Source of the DNA: Nitrogeniibacter aestuarii
Lineage (GTDB): Bacteria > Pseudomonadota > Gammaproteobacteria > Burkholderiales > Rhodocyclaceae
NCBI RefSeq assembly: GCF_017309585.1
Contig: NZ_CP071321.1
Coordinates: 4,422,001-4,486,000, forward strand
Length of the DNA stretch: 64,000 nucleotides
Direction of reading: 5' to 3'
Shown: in pieces, positions 23,626 to 33,121 of the stretch
Layout: the number at the start of each line of letters is the position of its first letter
Position numbering within the stretch: the stretch's first letter is position 1
The notes under the pieces: model-generated
Databases searched by the model: none
The model's input: only the letters and a program-made list of their open reading frames with translations
What the model was told of the DNA's origin: nothing
Made by a program: the position numbers and the translations under genes

Positions 23626-23957
23626 TCGGATTACCCCTTTTCAGTCGTTTTCTGGTTCGAGTCACGGACCGGAACGCGTCAGCGTCCGCAGGCCGACCAC
23701 CGCCCCCGCGCGGCGGCGGGGTCGGGCGTCGGCAGGGGATTGGCTGGTGCCGGCACGCGGTGCATCCCCGGGGGCGATGGGGGCGCTCGCTGGCGGCATT
23801 GGCTACTCGCACGCCCCGGTCAAGCGGGGGGCGTGCAGGGCGACGATGTGTGAGTCCTCACCTGGTCAACCGGATGAGCGGGAAAAATGTGGAAGCCATG
23901 GGTGAAATTTTTTCGGCCCGGTGCCGCGCACGCCCTTGCCTGCAGGGTGTCGGGGCG
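23626..23957. other. Intergenic region between fecR-like and receptor genes
   Basis: About 330 very GC-rich bases. It should hold the promoter that the FecI-like sigma factor recognises for the receptor gene, but I could not identify a convincing -35/-10 pair. A GC-rich hairpin (CCGCCCCCGCGCGGCGGCGGGG) lies near 23698-23722. No gene seen. Confidence 0.4.
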
Positions 23958-24980
23958 TTACCGGGGCGCCGTCGATGACCGGCCGCGTGCTTCGATGGAG
24001 GTCCACCAGGGCAAGGTCTGCTCCACCCGGATGGGCAGCGCCTGCGCCAGCATGGCCAGGGTGCCGTCAACGTCGTCCAGGGGATAGCTGCCGAGCACCG
24101 ACAGGCCGGCCACCTCGGGCGCCACGGCGATGTGGCCACGGCGATAGCGGGCGAGTTCGGCCACCACCTGCGCCAGGGGGATGTCCTGCGCCAGCAGGAC
24201 GCCACGCGCCCACACCGCCCGCGCGAGGTCGGCCGGAGTCGGCGGTTCGATACGCTCGGCGTTGAACACCACCTGTTGCCCCGCGCGCACCACGCTGCGG
24301 GCGGCGGTGTCGGCCAGCACCAGCTCCACCGCACCTTCATACACCGCAAGCTGCGCACCGCCGTCGTCATCCAGCCGCACATTGAACCGGGTGCCGAGCG
24401 CGCGCAGGCGCCCGCAAGCCGTGTCGACCACAAACGGCCGGCCCGTGTCGGCGGCTGTCTGGATCAGGATCTCCCCGGCACGCAGACGCAGGCGGCGCAG
24501 CTCGGGCCGGTAGTCTTCATCAAACGCACTGGCGCTGGCGAGCCAGACCTGTGTGCCGTCCACCAGCACGTCCTTGCGCCGTTCGCCCGTGGCGGTGCGG
24601 TGGTCGGCAAAGGCCGCGGCGAACGGATCGACCCAACCAGCCGCCGGCCAGCCGAGCACGCCCGGCACACTACCCAGCCCCGCCAGGGCCGCAATACCGA
24701 GCAGGAGTGTTCGGCGCCGGGCCACCCGTCGATGGGCAACCTGCAGCGCATCGGCCGCCAGACGGGGGGCCGACACCGTCTGCAGAGGGGCAAAGCGCTG
24801 GCTGACGCGCTCGACGAAAGCCCAGGCCGCCCGACATTCGGCACCGCTGGCAAGCCAGGCCTGCCAGCGCTCATGATCGGCCTCGCTCGCGCTGCCGGAC
24901 TGGAACAACGAAAACCAGGCGGCGGCCTGCTCCATGGCCTCATGGCTGGGCGCACACAAGGCCTGCGGCGTGATGCTCAC
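23958..24980 (-). CDS. FecR-like anti-sigma factor
   Basis: 340-aa FecR-family regulator. An N-terminal cytosolic anti-sigma domain (AAAWFSLFQSGSASEADHERWQAW, then WAFVERVSQRF) binds the sigma factor. One membrane helix (LLLGIAALAGLGSVPGVLG, about residues 94-112) follows, then a periplasmic FecR domain with TGERRKDVLVDGTQVWLAS, the LRLRAGEILIQT core, DTACGRLRALGTRFNVRL and YEGAVELVLAD. It passes the signal from the receptor STN domain. The GTG start at 24980 overlaps the sigma-factor stop. Confidence 0.93.
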   Translation of the reverse strand: MSITPQALCAPSHEAMEQAAAWFSLFQSGSASEADHERWQAWLASGAECRAAWAFVERVSQRFAPLQTVSAPRLAADALQVAHRRVARRRTLLLGIAALAGLGSVPGVLGWPAAGWVDPFAAAFADHRTATGERRKDVLVDGTQVWLASASAFDEDYRPELRRLRLRAGEILIQTAADTGRPFVVDTACGRLRALGTRFNVRLDDDGGAQLAVYEGAVELVLADTAARSVVRAGQQVVFNAERIEPPTPADLARAVWARGVLLAQDIPLAQVVAELARYRRGHIAVAPEVAGLSVLGSYPLDDVDGTLAMLAQALPIRVEQTLPWWTSIEARGRSSTAPR

Positions 24981-25516
24981 GTCTGCCCCGGGCGCGACTC
25001 GGCCAGACCGGCGGCTTCGAGACGCACGCAGTGGAACATGGCCTGGGTGATGTAGGTGCCGACCGTACGTGAACTCACGCCCAGTTCGCGGGCGATTTCC
25101 TGATGCGTCATCCCGCAGGCGGTGGACAGCACGAATGCCCGTGCGGCCTTCGGTGGCAGGCTGCGCAGCATGGCATCGATCTCCTGCAGCGCCTGCAACA
25201 CCAGATATTGGTCTTCGGCGGAGGGCACCTCGGCTTCCGGCAACGCAGACAGGGTATCCAGCCAGGCCCGCTCGACCTCACGGTGCCGCCACAGGTCGAC
25301 GCACAGCCCGTTGGCGACCACCCGCAGATAGGCGCGCGCCTCCGGCTGGCTGTCGAACTGCCGGGGCGAGCGGAGCAAGCGGATGAACGTGTCGTGCGCC
25401 AGATCCGCCGCCTCGGCCGCATCCCCCAACCGGCGCCGCAACCAGCCCTGAAGCCAGTGGTGGTTGTCCCGGTAGAGGCAATCGACAGAAAGCGAAGGCG
25501 CGCAGTCGGTGGGCAT
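24977..25516 (-). CDS. ECF sigma factor, FecI-like
   Basis: 179-aa extracytoplasmic-function sigma factor. Region 2 is visible as GDAAEAADLAHDTFIRLL and RAYLRVVANGLCVDLWRH, and region 4 as LPPKAARAFVLSTACGMTHQEIARELGVSSRTVGTYI. It is of normal length and close to the FecI/PvdS-type iron-uptake sigmas. It is the first gene of the siderophore cluster, overlaps the fecR-like gene, and has a Fur-like palindrome upstream, which suggests repression by iron-loaded Fur. Confidence 0.94.
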   Translation of the reverse strand: MPTDCAPSLSVDCLYRDNHHWLQGWLRRRLGDAAEAADLAHDTFIRLLRSPRQFDSQPEARAYLRVVANGLCVDLWRHREVERAWLDTLSALPEAEVPSAEDQYLVLQALQEIDAMLRSLPPKAARAFVLSTACGMTHQEIARELGVSSRTVGTYITQAMFHCVRLEAAGLAESRPGQT

Positions 25517-25547
25517 GAGGATCGAATCGGCAGTGGATATGCGCTAT

Positions 25548-25568
25548 TGCAAATGCGAATTATTTGCA
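25548..25568. promoter_or_regulatory. Probable Fur box
   Basis: The palindrome TGCAAAT-N7-ATTTGCA (middle GCGAATT) lies about 32 bases upstream of the FecI-like start codon. Its AT-rich character and arms fit Fur operators of beta- and gammaproteobacteria. Confidence 0.65.
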
Positions 25569-25942
25569 ATTATCCACACCGATATCACCCGGCGCAAGCC
25601 CGACAACCGACACCGGGACTCAGGGCTTGCAACGTCAATGCTTGATCCGGATGGGAGTCAGGCCAGAGTCAGACGGGGGCCAACGTCGGTGGTCGGGCAG
25701 TGGTGCCAAGAGCGCTGTATGGAGGCCTCTCCGCTTCAGCGACTGCTCTTCGGCCTGAGCACCTCAATCAACCCCACAAAATGTAGACGTTGATTGCCGC
25801 TCAGCCTCTCACATCTGCGGAAGACGGGTTTCGGCGCGGCGAATGCAAACGGCCACCTCAAAGGGGGCGCGTCATTGCCAATGTCAGCCGGGGGAAACTA
25901 CGCGCGGCACTTTTCAGGTGGTCTGAATCGCCAGGTTTCGGC
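25569..25942. other. Intergenic region
   Basis: About 375 bases between the sigma-factor promoter and a convergent-side membrane protein gene. Short open frames on both strands have no ribosome site or recognisable product. No repeat, terminator or RNA gene was seen. Confidence 0.4.
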
Positions 25943-26326
25943 TCATTCTGCGTCACGCCCCTTAATCAAGTACCAAGCCCCCAAGATGACAAACATCACG
26001 CCGCCTGCAATTGGCTTCCAGCCAAGCTCCCAATGCGATTGATGCGCGCTGAACAAAAAGGCAACGCCCATGAAAAGCGCAATAGCTCCCATGACTCTAT
26101 TGCGCAAACCGAAAGACTTGGATTCTCGAATTTCGCGCTCCTTTTTCGCGTCTTCTTCGAGCGTCTTCTGAGTCGAGAAACGGGATACGTAGCCCATCGT
26201 CCAAAGACCCAATACTGCGAACACCATTGTCACAATGACCGTTATCGGCCGGTCAAACCAGACGGGCACTGATGCAACGGCAACGCCTAGAAACATCAAA
26301 CCAACGATAGCGCGCAGAATCCACAT
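25943..26326 (-). CDS. Small inner membrane protein, unknown
   Basis: 127-aa protein with four hydrophobic helices (LRAIVGLMFLGVAVASVPVWF, ITVIVTMVFAVLGLWTMGYV, VMGAIALFMGVAFLFSA, PIAGGVMFVILGAWYLI) and a charged cytosolic loop (KTLEEDAKKEREIRESKS). AGGAG precedes the ATG at 26324-26326. I recognise no family. GC is lower than in the neighbouring siderophore genes, so it may belong to the acquired segment that holds the defence genes. Confidence 0.65.
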   Translation of the reverse strand: MWILRAIVGLMFLGVAVASVPVWFDRPITVIVTMVFAVLGLWTMGYVSRFSTQKTLEEDAKKEREIRESKSFGLRNRVMGAIALFMGVAFLFSAHQSHWELGWKPIAGGVMFVILGAWYLIKGRDAE

Positions 26327-26872
26327 CGCCGCTCCTGAAATATCAACACAGCCGACCACAATATACGCCGTGCTTTGGCGGCTGGGCGCAGAGTAGAGCC
26401 ATTCAGAACTGCCGACATGTCGTAGCAGAGTGTTCGGGGCTTACTACCCTAAGGGCATTCTGCTATGTGGCCACCCAGAGTCCCTCGATGAATCAACCAG
26501 CACTAAGCCTTATGGCCATTTCGTTCTGCCCCCAAGCGACCGCTATTGGCCAAAGATTCAGATTCGTGACTGTTTTTCTGCGGTCATTGGATGGGGAAGT
26601 GCTCCCAACGGCGAGAGCTCGGCCATTTCGGACAGACGACTAGCTCCGAATGAACGACAGTTTTAAGGCGGACAACAGACCTTGATACCAACTTGGCGTG
26701 AAGGACAACTAACTGATGCGTAAAGGCTAACGTTCGAGCCTGTGCTTCCGAAAGAAGACTCCCATGGCAACTTCATATTCGACGTCGCGCTGATTTATTA
26801 TTCAGACATACAGAAGTGCACGCTTCGTCTTACACACGAGGTTCAGGCTTCGTTCATATTGGAGGTCAGACA
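26327..26872. other. Non-coding stretch upstream of the defence genes
   Basis: About 545 bases of mid-GC sequence with no convincing gene; an open frame at 26430-26666 lacks a ribosome site and any family resemblance. It should contain the promoter for the OLD-family gene. GGAGG at 26861-26865 is that gene's ribosome site. No attachment-site repeat could be matched to the far side of the island. Confidence 0.4.
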
Positions 26873-28720
26873 TTGAGGCTACAACGCCTGAAGGTTCACA
26901 ACTACCGCAGCATCCGCGACTTGGACCTAGAATGCCAGAATATGGTGACGCTGCTTGGGCCAAACAACCACGGCAAGTCCAACCTCCTGTCTGCCTTAGA
27001 GTTCGGTCTGTCTACCTCGGCCAAGCCGACGGAAGCGGACTTTTTCACCCACCGCGAGGACGATGTTTTCTGGGTGGAGATGACTTTCTGCGAACTGACG
27101 GACCAAGAGAAGAATACCTTTAAGCGCTACGTTCGCTCTGATGGCACGGTTCGCGTGCGCAAGACCTGTCGCAGAAAGGACGATGGGTTGAAGGCCGCCT
27201 ATAACGGTTGGGTCGAGCAGCCCGACGAAGTCTGGTTGCGTGGGGAGAACGCCGGGGATTACAGCAGCCGGGAAAGGATCGGCGCCACACCCCTCAAGGA
27301 TTTGGTTCCGCCCGAGGGCCGCGTCACCAAGGTGATGGTGGAGGAGGCCCAACAACATTACATCCAGGCGCACGAGGCGGAACTTCACTTCACCGAGGCC
27401 CTAGAGGAAGGTGCGTTTTTGGGGCAGGCGAACATCGGCGGTGGCACCCTGCCAGATTTTTATCTGATACCCGCCATCCGGGACCTCACCGAGGAGATCA
27501 AGATCAAGGCCACCACGTCCTTTGGCCGTCTGCTAAGTCGTTCCATCCGGGAGATGGCGGAACGTGATGAACGGTTCATCCAAGTGAAAGACCAGCTGAA
27601 GGCCTTGATCACCTCCCTCAATGACCGTCAAGTGACTGTGGCTGACAAACCCAACGAGCTGCAATTGCTGGAACAGGGCATAGAGGAAGAGCTGCAAACC
27701 TGGGGCGTTAAGGTCAACATCGAGGTTACGGCCCCCGATATCGAACGGGTTTTCGAACTGGGTACCGACCTGCACCTAGACGACGGCATCCGAACTACAG
27801 CCGACCGCAAGGGTCATGGCCTACAACGGGCAGTAATCTTCGCTCTGCTCCGCTCCTGGGCCAAGGCCCTGAGAGCCAAACCCGAGGGCGAGCAGGAGCT
27901 GGCTCCGCGAAAGCAGTCCGAGTCGGTCATATTCGCCATGGAGGAACCCGAACTCTTTCTCCATCCCCATGCCCAGCGGCGCTTGGCGGCATCCTTGCGG
28001 GACATCGCCACTACTCCCGAGCACCAAGTCTTCCTGTGCTCCCATTCCACCCATTTTGTGGATCTGGCCCACTACCAGGAAGTCGCCATCGTCAGTAAGG
28101 AAGACCCCGTGGCTGGCAGCCGGCTACGCCAATGCGTCGTCGAACTGTTTGAAGAGGAAGGCCTCACCGAGCGCAAGAGGCAGTTCCAAATGGCCCAATG
28201 GATAAACCCAGACCGGGCCGAGATGTTCTTCGCACGCCGCGTGGTGTTTGTTGAAGGAGAGACCGAACGGGTGCTGCTGCCCTATTTGGCGGAGCGACTC
28301 GGGGTGATCGATACCGATGTATCAATCGTCGACTGCGGCTCCAAATACAACTTGCCCCTCTACATCACCATTGCAAAGGCTTTCCAACTGCCCTACGTAG
28401 TGATCCATGACGAGGATCCAGTGCCTGATCCTATTCCAGCAAGTTGGGATGATGACAAACGTAAATCGAAGCAGCGGACCTTCGAGTTGAATGCTCATAT
28501 GGCCGCCCTTGTTGAGACGCCGCTCGGTACGCTTGAGGTGTTGTCACCCGATTTCGAACAGGCGAGCGGAATTTCAAAGAATCAGGGAGCAAAAAAGGGC
28601 AAGGCTCTTGCCGCCCTAGACCACTTTGTCGGCCTGGATGTAGACGCCATCCCAGAGCGGCTGAAACAGATCGTCCAATCCGCATTCTCCAAGGGAAAAG
28701 AACAGTCCGCCGCTCAGTGA
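26873..28720 (+). CDS. OLD-family ATP-dependent endonuclease
   Basis: About 615-aa protein with an N-terminal SMC-like ABC ATPase and a C-terminal TOPRIM nuclease. It starts RLQRLKVHNYRSIRDLDLE and has Walker A GPNNHGKSN (residues 29-37). The signature/Walker B region FAMEEPELFLHPHAQ is near 350-365 and the switch His in LCSHSTHF near 388. The TOPRIM motif VFVEGETERVLLPYL lies near 457 (catalytic Glu) and IHDEDP near 511. I chose TTG 26873, seven bases after GGAGG. OLD nucleases act in phage defence; Gabija pairs a similar GajA with a UvrD helicase, which is absent here. The next gene is a nuclease-STAND protein. Confidence 0.92.
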   Translation: MRLQRLKVHNYRSIRDLDLECQNMVTLLGPNNHGKSNLLSALEFGLSTSAKPTEADFFTHREDDVFWVEMTFCELTDQEKNTFKRYVRSDGTVRVRKTCRRKDDGLKAAYNGWVEQPDEVWLRGENAGDYSSRERIGATPLKDLVPPEGRVTKVMVEEAQQHYIQAHEAELHFTEALEEGAFLGQANIGGGTLPDFYLIPAIRDLTEEIKIKATTSFGRLLSRSIREMAERDERFIQVKDQLKALITSLNDRQVTVADKPNELQLLEQGIEEELQTWGVKVNIEVTAPDIERVFELGTDLHLDDGIRTTADRKGHGLQRAVIFALLRSWAKALRAKPEGEQELAPRKQSESVIFAMEEPELFLHPHAQRRLAASLRDIATTPEHQVFLCSHSTHFVDLAHYQEVAIVSKEDPVAGSRLRQCVVELFEEEGLTERKRQFQMAQWINPDRAEMFFARRVVFVEGETERVLLPYLAERLGVIDTDVSIVDCGSKYNLPLYITIAKAFQLPYVVIHDEDPVPDPIPASWDDDKRKSKQRTFELNAHMAALVETPLGTLEVLSPDFEQASGISKNQGAKKGKALAALDHFVGLDVDAIPERLKQIVQSAFSKGKEQSAAQ

Positions 28721-28808
28721 AATAGGCCCGACACTGCGTTAATGAGTGATGCTTCTATCTGATGAAAACGCAACCATACAATCCCATCCCAAAGAGTTGG
28801 TGACAACC

Positions 28809-31061
28809 ATGTCTGATTATGACTTCAAGCCACTAAATGACAAGGAGTTTGAAATCCTATGTGCTGATCTAATTGGTGAGGTCGAAGGCACTCGGATCGA
28901 GCGATTCAAGGCAGGTCGGGATGCTGGTGTTGACGGACGTTTCTTTTCAAGTGAAAGCAAAGAGGTGATCCTGCAGTGCAAACATTGGAGTAACACGCCG
29001 TTTAGACAACTTCTTCGTGCATTAGAGTCCAAGGAGAAGCCAAAGCTTGACAAGCTTAAGCCACACCGATATCTACTAGCAATTTCTAACTCGCTTTCGC
29101 GCGCGGACAAAAAAAAGATTCAACGAGCACTTACTCCCCACATTGCCTCAGAACGCGACATATATGGAAAAGAGGATCTAAACGACTTACTTAAAGATAA
29201 CGCTCACATCGAACAAAGGCACTACAAGCTCTGGCTTCATAGCTCCAACATTCTTGGGCATATCGTCAACAGCGCCATTTTGGGAAGAAGTGCCTTTTCG
29301 CTTGAGGAAATAGTTAGATCGTCCTCGCGGTATGTCGTCACCGAGAACCACCAGGCAGCTCTGAATATATTGGCCAAACTAGGCGTGGTCATAATTACAG
29401 GAGAGCCGGGAGTTGGCAAGACTACATTAGCAGATCATCTATGCTTACATTATGTCGCCAAAGATTTTTCCTATTTGAGAATTGCCGACGATATTCGAGA
29501 GGCCGAATCGGCATTCGATCCAGACAAAAAGCAAATTGTGTACTTTGATGATTTCTTGGGACGAAATTACTTGGACGCCCTTAGGGGCCACGAAGGCAGT
29601 CACATTACTCAATTTATTCGACGAATAGCAACCAACAAAAATAAGCGATTCGTACTTACATCAAGAAGCACAATCCTAAGTCAAGGCAAATTCCTAATTG
29701 ATTCACTTGAGCACAGCAATATTCGAAGAAACGAATACGAAATAAGAATTCAATCTCTTACCGAACTAGACAAAGCGAAGATTCTTTACAACCATATTTG
29801 GCATTCAGAACTTGATAACGAATACATCGAGGAGCTCTATTTTGAAAAGCGGTATCGAAAAATCATTGGACACAAAAATTTCAATCCTCGTTTGATCAGT
29901 TTGGTTACTGATGCTTCGAGACTAGAAGTGTGCCCACATGCTGACTATTGGGAATACGTCCGTGAGTCTTTAGACAATCCATCCCAAGTTTGGGAAAATC
30001 CTTTCGTCGCGCAGCAAGACGACTTCGCCCGCGGAATTATATTGCTAGTGGTACTCAACGGGCACGCTATTGATGAAAGCGCCCTCGCTGAGGCGTACCA
30101 TCGATACATCGCCTGTCACGAGAATCGTCACCTTCATGGTCGGCACGAATTTCAGTCCAATATCAGGTTGCTTACGGGATCATTTCTCAATAGAGCAATA
30201 TCTTCACATGGGCCATCGACAATCGACCTTTTCAATCCATCTATCGGCGATTACGTGTTGAGACGATATGCTGAAGATATAGTCGCATTGCGCCTTGGAT
30301 TGCAGAGCCTTAGAACTATTCGATCAACGATAACATTAGCAAGCCTTCGGGGCGACGGCTTGCTGTCTAGCATTAATGTAAGGACGATCTGCGAAGCATT
30401 GTTTGAGCATTTTGCCGCCACCAAGTTTAACGAGGTAAGTGTTGCTTATATTTCGGCTCTCGTTGACGTCTATATGCGATGTGATGACATAAACAAACCG
30501 CCGTCGTCGGCCTCGTATTCAGCTGTCTTATTCATCCTCGAGAAAGGACTGGGCGATGCGACTGACCACGCGTTTAGGAGCATCGAATGGGGATTAGGTC
30601 AACTCATCGTAACACCTGAGCACGCTTTGAATTTTGTCTCTATCAACATTGAAAATACTCAATCAGCGATCGAAATAAAAGCTATGTCATCGCTTTTGTT
30701 GGCGATCCCGAAGGAGATCTCAGGATATGCCGAAAACGTACAAGCGGCAAAAGAGCACGTTCTAGATATCGTATCGGATTGCTTTTCCGATTTCATCGAT
30801 GTGTACTCCGCGTTTTCCCGAGTCGATTACGGCGAGGTTGGCGATGCTAGCTATGAGTTGGAGAAATTGATTAAACAACAGTTCATTGACCTTGGTGTGG
30901 ATGTCGATGCCGACGACGTCGCGCGTGTTTTGGATTCCTATGACGTGGAGGATGCGTTGCGCAGCTATTTTGAGAATTCCTACGATGGTGATGATCGGAG
31001 AGACGAAGGGCCGACAATGCACGCCGTCGACGAAGTCGAGGATTTATTTGATAGAGGCTGA
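28809..31061 (+). CDS. Mrr-like nuclease / STAND NTPase fusion (probable anti-phage protein)
   Basis: About 750 aa. The N-terminal restriction-endonuclease domain has the Mrr-type core: RDAGVDG with catalytic Asp near residue 42 and VILQCKHW with Gln56 and Lys58. A P-loop NTPase follows (IITGEPGVGKTTLADHL, Walker A near 196; QIVYFDDFLG, Walker B near 240), of the nSTAND3-like type, with the later TSRSTIL sensor. The remaining 400 residues are helical and probably form the sensor. STAND nucleases such as Avs proteins detect phage proteins and then cut DNA. The ATG at 28809 was chosen by domain start; an upstream ATG at 28749 is possible. The gene is much more AT-rich than the nif genes and the OLD gene, a sign of transfer. 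Confidence 0.85.
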   Translation: MSDYDFKPLNDKEFEILCADLIGEVEGTRIERFKAGRDAGVDGRFFSSESKEVILQCKHWSNTPFRQLLRALESKEKPKLDKLKPHRYLLAISNSLSRADKKKIQRALTPHIASERDIYGKEDLNDLLKDNAHIEQRHYKLWLHSSNILGHIVNSAILGRSAFSLEEIVRSSSRYVVTENHQAALNILAKLGVVIITGEPGVGKTTLADHLCLHYVAKDFSYLRIADDIREAESAFDPDKKQIVYFDDFLGRNYLDALRGHEGSHITQFIRRIATNKNKRFVLTSRSTILSQGKFLIDSLEHSNIRRNEYEIRIQSLTELDKAKILYNHIWHSELDNEYIEELYFEKRYRKIIGHKNFNPRLISLVTDASRLEVCPHADYWEYVRESLDNPSQVWENPFVAQQDDFARGIILLVVLNGHAIDESALAEAYHRYIACHENRHLHGRHEFQSNIRLLTGSFLNRAISSHGPSTIDLFNPSIGDYVLRRYAEDIVALRLGLQSLRTIRSTITLASLRGDGLLSSINVRTICEALFEHFAATKFNEVSVAYISALVDVYMRCDDINKPPSSASYSAVLFILEKGLGDATDHAFRSIEWGLGQLIVTPEHALNFVSINIENTQSAIEIKAMSSLLLAIPKEISGYAENVQAAKEHVLDIVSDCFSDFIDVYSAFSRVDYGEVGDASYELEKLIKQQFIDLGVDVDADDVARVLDSYDVEDALRSYFENSYDGDDRRDEGPTMHAVDEVEDLFDRG

Positions 31062-31191
31062 GGAACGTCGTACGGGCAAGGTCGGCGATCGGCCGCAAAG
31101 GCCGAGTCGCTTCCGTAGGCCGTTCGACAGCTTTCGAGGTGGAGCACCCGCTCTGGAAACAGCTTTCTCCGAATCCTCACCGGCCGGTAAT

Positions 31192-32813
31192 GGCCGAGGC
31201 TGTGTAAAAACAGCCCTCATGGCATGATGTTCGCATCATCAGGATGATCAGATGCCATGAAGCGATTCATTGAAGGGCAAAGCCGCATACAAGGCAGCTT
31301 GCTGCCGGAGACGCTGGATGACTTTGTGTCCGAGACCAATCCGGTTCGCGTCATTGATATCTTTGTTGATGAACTCAATCTGCGACAGTTGGGTTTTGCT
31401 GGTGTCGAGCCGGCGGAGACAGGTCGGCCGGCGTATCACCCGTCGGTGCTGCTCAAGCTACATCTACGGCTATCTGAACCAGGTTTCAGTCAAGTCGGCG
31501 CTGGAGCGCGAGGCGCAACGGAACGTCGAGTTGATGTGGCTGGTGGGCCGTCTGGCGCCTGATTTCAAGACCATCGCCAACTTCCGCAAGAACAATCCGA
31601 AGGTATTCGCGGCGTATGTCGTCGGTTCGTTGTGCTGTGTCGGGAACTGGAGCTGTTCTCTGAGTCGGTCGTCGCCATCGACGGCAGCAAATTCAAGGCC
31701 GTCAACAACCGAGATCGCAACTTCACCAGTGCCAAGCTGCAGCGGCGCATGAACGAAATCGAAGCAAGCATCGAACGCTACTACCTGGCCGAGATGGATA
31801 CGGCGGACCGTCGCGAGCCCGAAGTGGCTCAGGTGAAGAAGGCGCGGCTCACCGACAAGATCAAACATGCTGAAGGCGCGAATGAAAAGAGCTCGAGGCC
31901 ATCGGCGCGGAACTCGAGAACACGCCCGACAAGCAGATCTCCCTCACCGACCCCGACGCCCGCGCCATGAAGACGCGGGGCACCGGTATCGTGGGCTACA
32001 ACGTTCAGACGGCCGTCGAGACGAAGCACCATCTGATCGTGGCGCACGAAGTGACCAACGACGGACTCGACCGGGATCAGTTGAGCAAAATGGGCAAACA
32101 GGCTCGCAAGGTCATGCGGGTGGAGTACCTCACTGCCATTGCGGATCGGGGGTATTTCAAGAGTCAGGAAATCCTCGCCTGCCACAAGGCCGGGATCGTG
32201 CCGCTTGTGCCCAAAAGCATGACTTCCAACGCTAAGGCAGACGGCCGGTTTGATCGAGCGGACTTCGTGTATGACCGCGACAACGGCGAGTATGTTTGCC
32301 CGGCCGGCGAGCGCCTGATCTGGCGCTACACCAGTGATCAGGCTGGACTGAGGGTGCATCGCTATTGGAGTTCGAAATGCCCGACCTGTCCTATCAAATC
32401 ACGATGCACTCCCGGGGACTATCGACGCGTCAGTCGCTGGATCCATGAGGAAGAACTGGAGGTCATGCAGGCGCGGCTCGACGAAGCGCCTGAGAGTATG
32501 CGCATCCGTCGTCGCACCGTGGAGCATCCGTTCGGGACGCTAAAGGCATGGATGGGCGCAACGCATTTCCTGACCAAGGGACTTGAACGCGTGAAGACCG
32601 AGATGAATCTTCACGTTCTGGCCTACAACTTGAAACGGGTGATGAATCTGATGGGAAATGAGGCCTTGATAAGAGCGATCCGGGCCTGATCAGGCCTTTG
32701 TTCGGTCGCAAATTCGCAACTCACCTCTCGCCGACGGAATCGATTGACTCGGGGACGTCCTGAATTTCTCGATCCAGGTGCGCGTCCAGAGGCGTTTTTA
32801 CACAGCCTCGGCC
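31192..32813 (+). mobile_element. IS1182-family element, degenerate
   Basis: Perfect 20-base terminal inverted repeats: GGCCGAGGCTGTGTAAAAAC at 31192-31211 and GTTTTTACACAGCCTCGGCC at 32794-32813. The 1.6-kb interior carries one transposase broken by frameshifts. No clear target duplication was seen. It marks the right edge of the defence genes. Confidence 0.88.
31257..32689 (+). pseudogene. IS1182-family transposase, frameshifted
   Basis: The start MKRFIEGQSRIQGSLLPETL and the motif RPAYHPSVLLKL are in one frame. The product continues as YIYGYLNQVSVKSALEREAQ in a second frame from about 31460, and as SVVAIDGSKFKAVNNRDRNF back in the first from about 31640. From about 31890 it runs in a third frame to the end (TRGTGIVGYNVQTAVETKHH, IADRGYFKSQEI, RTVEHPFGTLKAWMGATHFL). 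At least three indels therefore separate DDE-transposase parts that are otherwise well preserved. The gene cannot make a full product, so the element is probably immobile unless helped in trans. Confidence 0.9.
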
Positions 32814-33121
32814 GGCTGCAGAAGCTCAATCGTTACGGCCTGACTGACAGCAACGACCGAGCACCAGTCACCTGATCATCGTCGGCTCGTCAGCCCAATC
32901 CATTGACCAGCCGTGTGCGCACCGGACCGCTCCGCACTTTCCCCTACGCCCGAATCCACTGATTTGCACCACCGGCCGCAACTGTCTCCAACGCATTCAC
33001 GCCACATTCAAGTTACAGCGCCCCGCCATGCCCGTATGCTAGCGATGCATCGATGCCGGATGCGCCGGGCGTCGGCCTTGATGGCAACGATTCACCCCAC
33101 ACACAGCAAAGCGAGACCCGA
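32814..33121. other. Intergenic region after the IS
   Basis: About 300 bases with no supported gene, repeat or terminator. It must contain the promoter of the gene at 33122. The composition returns to that of the chromosome towards the right. Confidence 0.4.

Noticed and set aside
21067..23853. A 928-codon open frame on the plus strand
   Set aside because: Antisense shadow of the TonB-dependent receptor gene, with no protein-like composition.
26430..26666. Small gene upstream of the OLD gene
   Set aside because: No ribosome site, no family resemblance, and composition like the surrounding non-coding DNA.
26725..26740. GGCTAACGTTCGAGCC as an attC site or IS end
   Set aside because: Boxes are too close together to form an attC and no second copy flanks the defence genes.
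26873..28720. Gabija system (GajA)
   Set aside because: The OLD-family protein would fit GajA, but no UvrD-like GajB is next to it; the neighbour is an Mrr-STAND protein.
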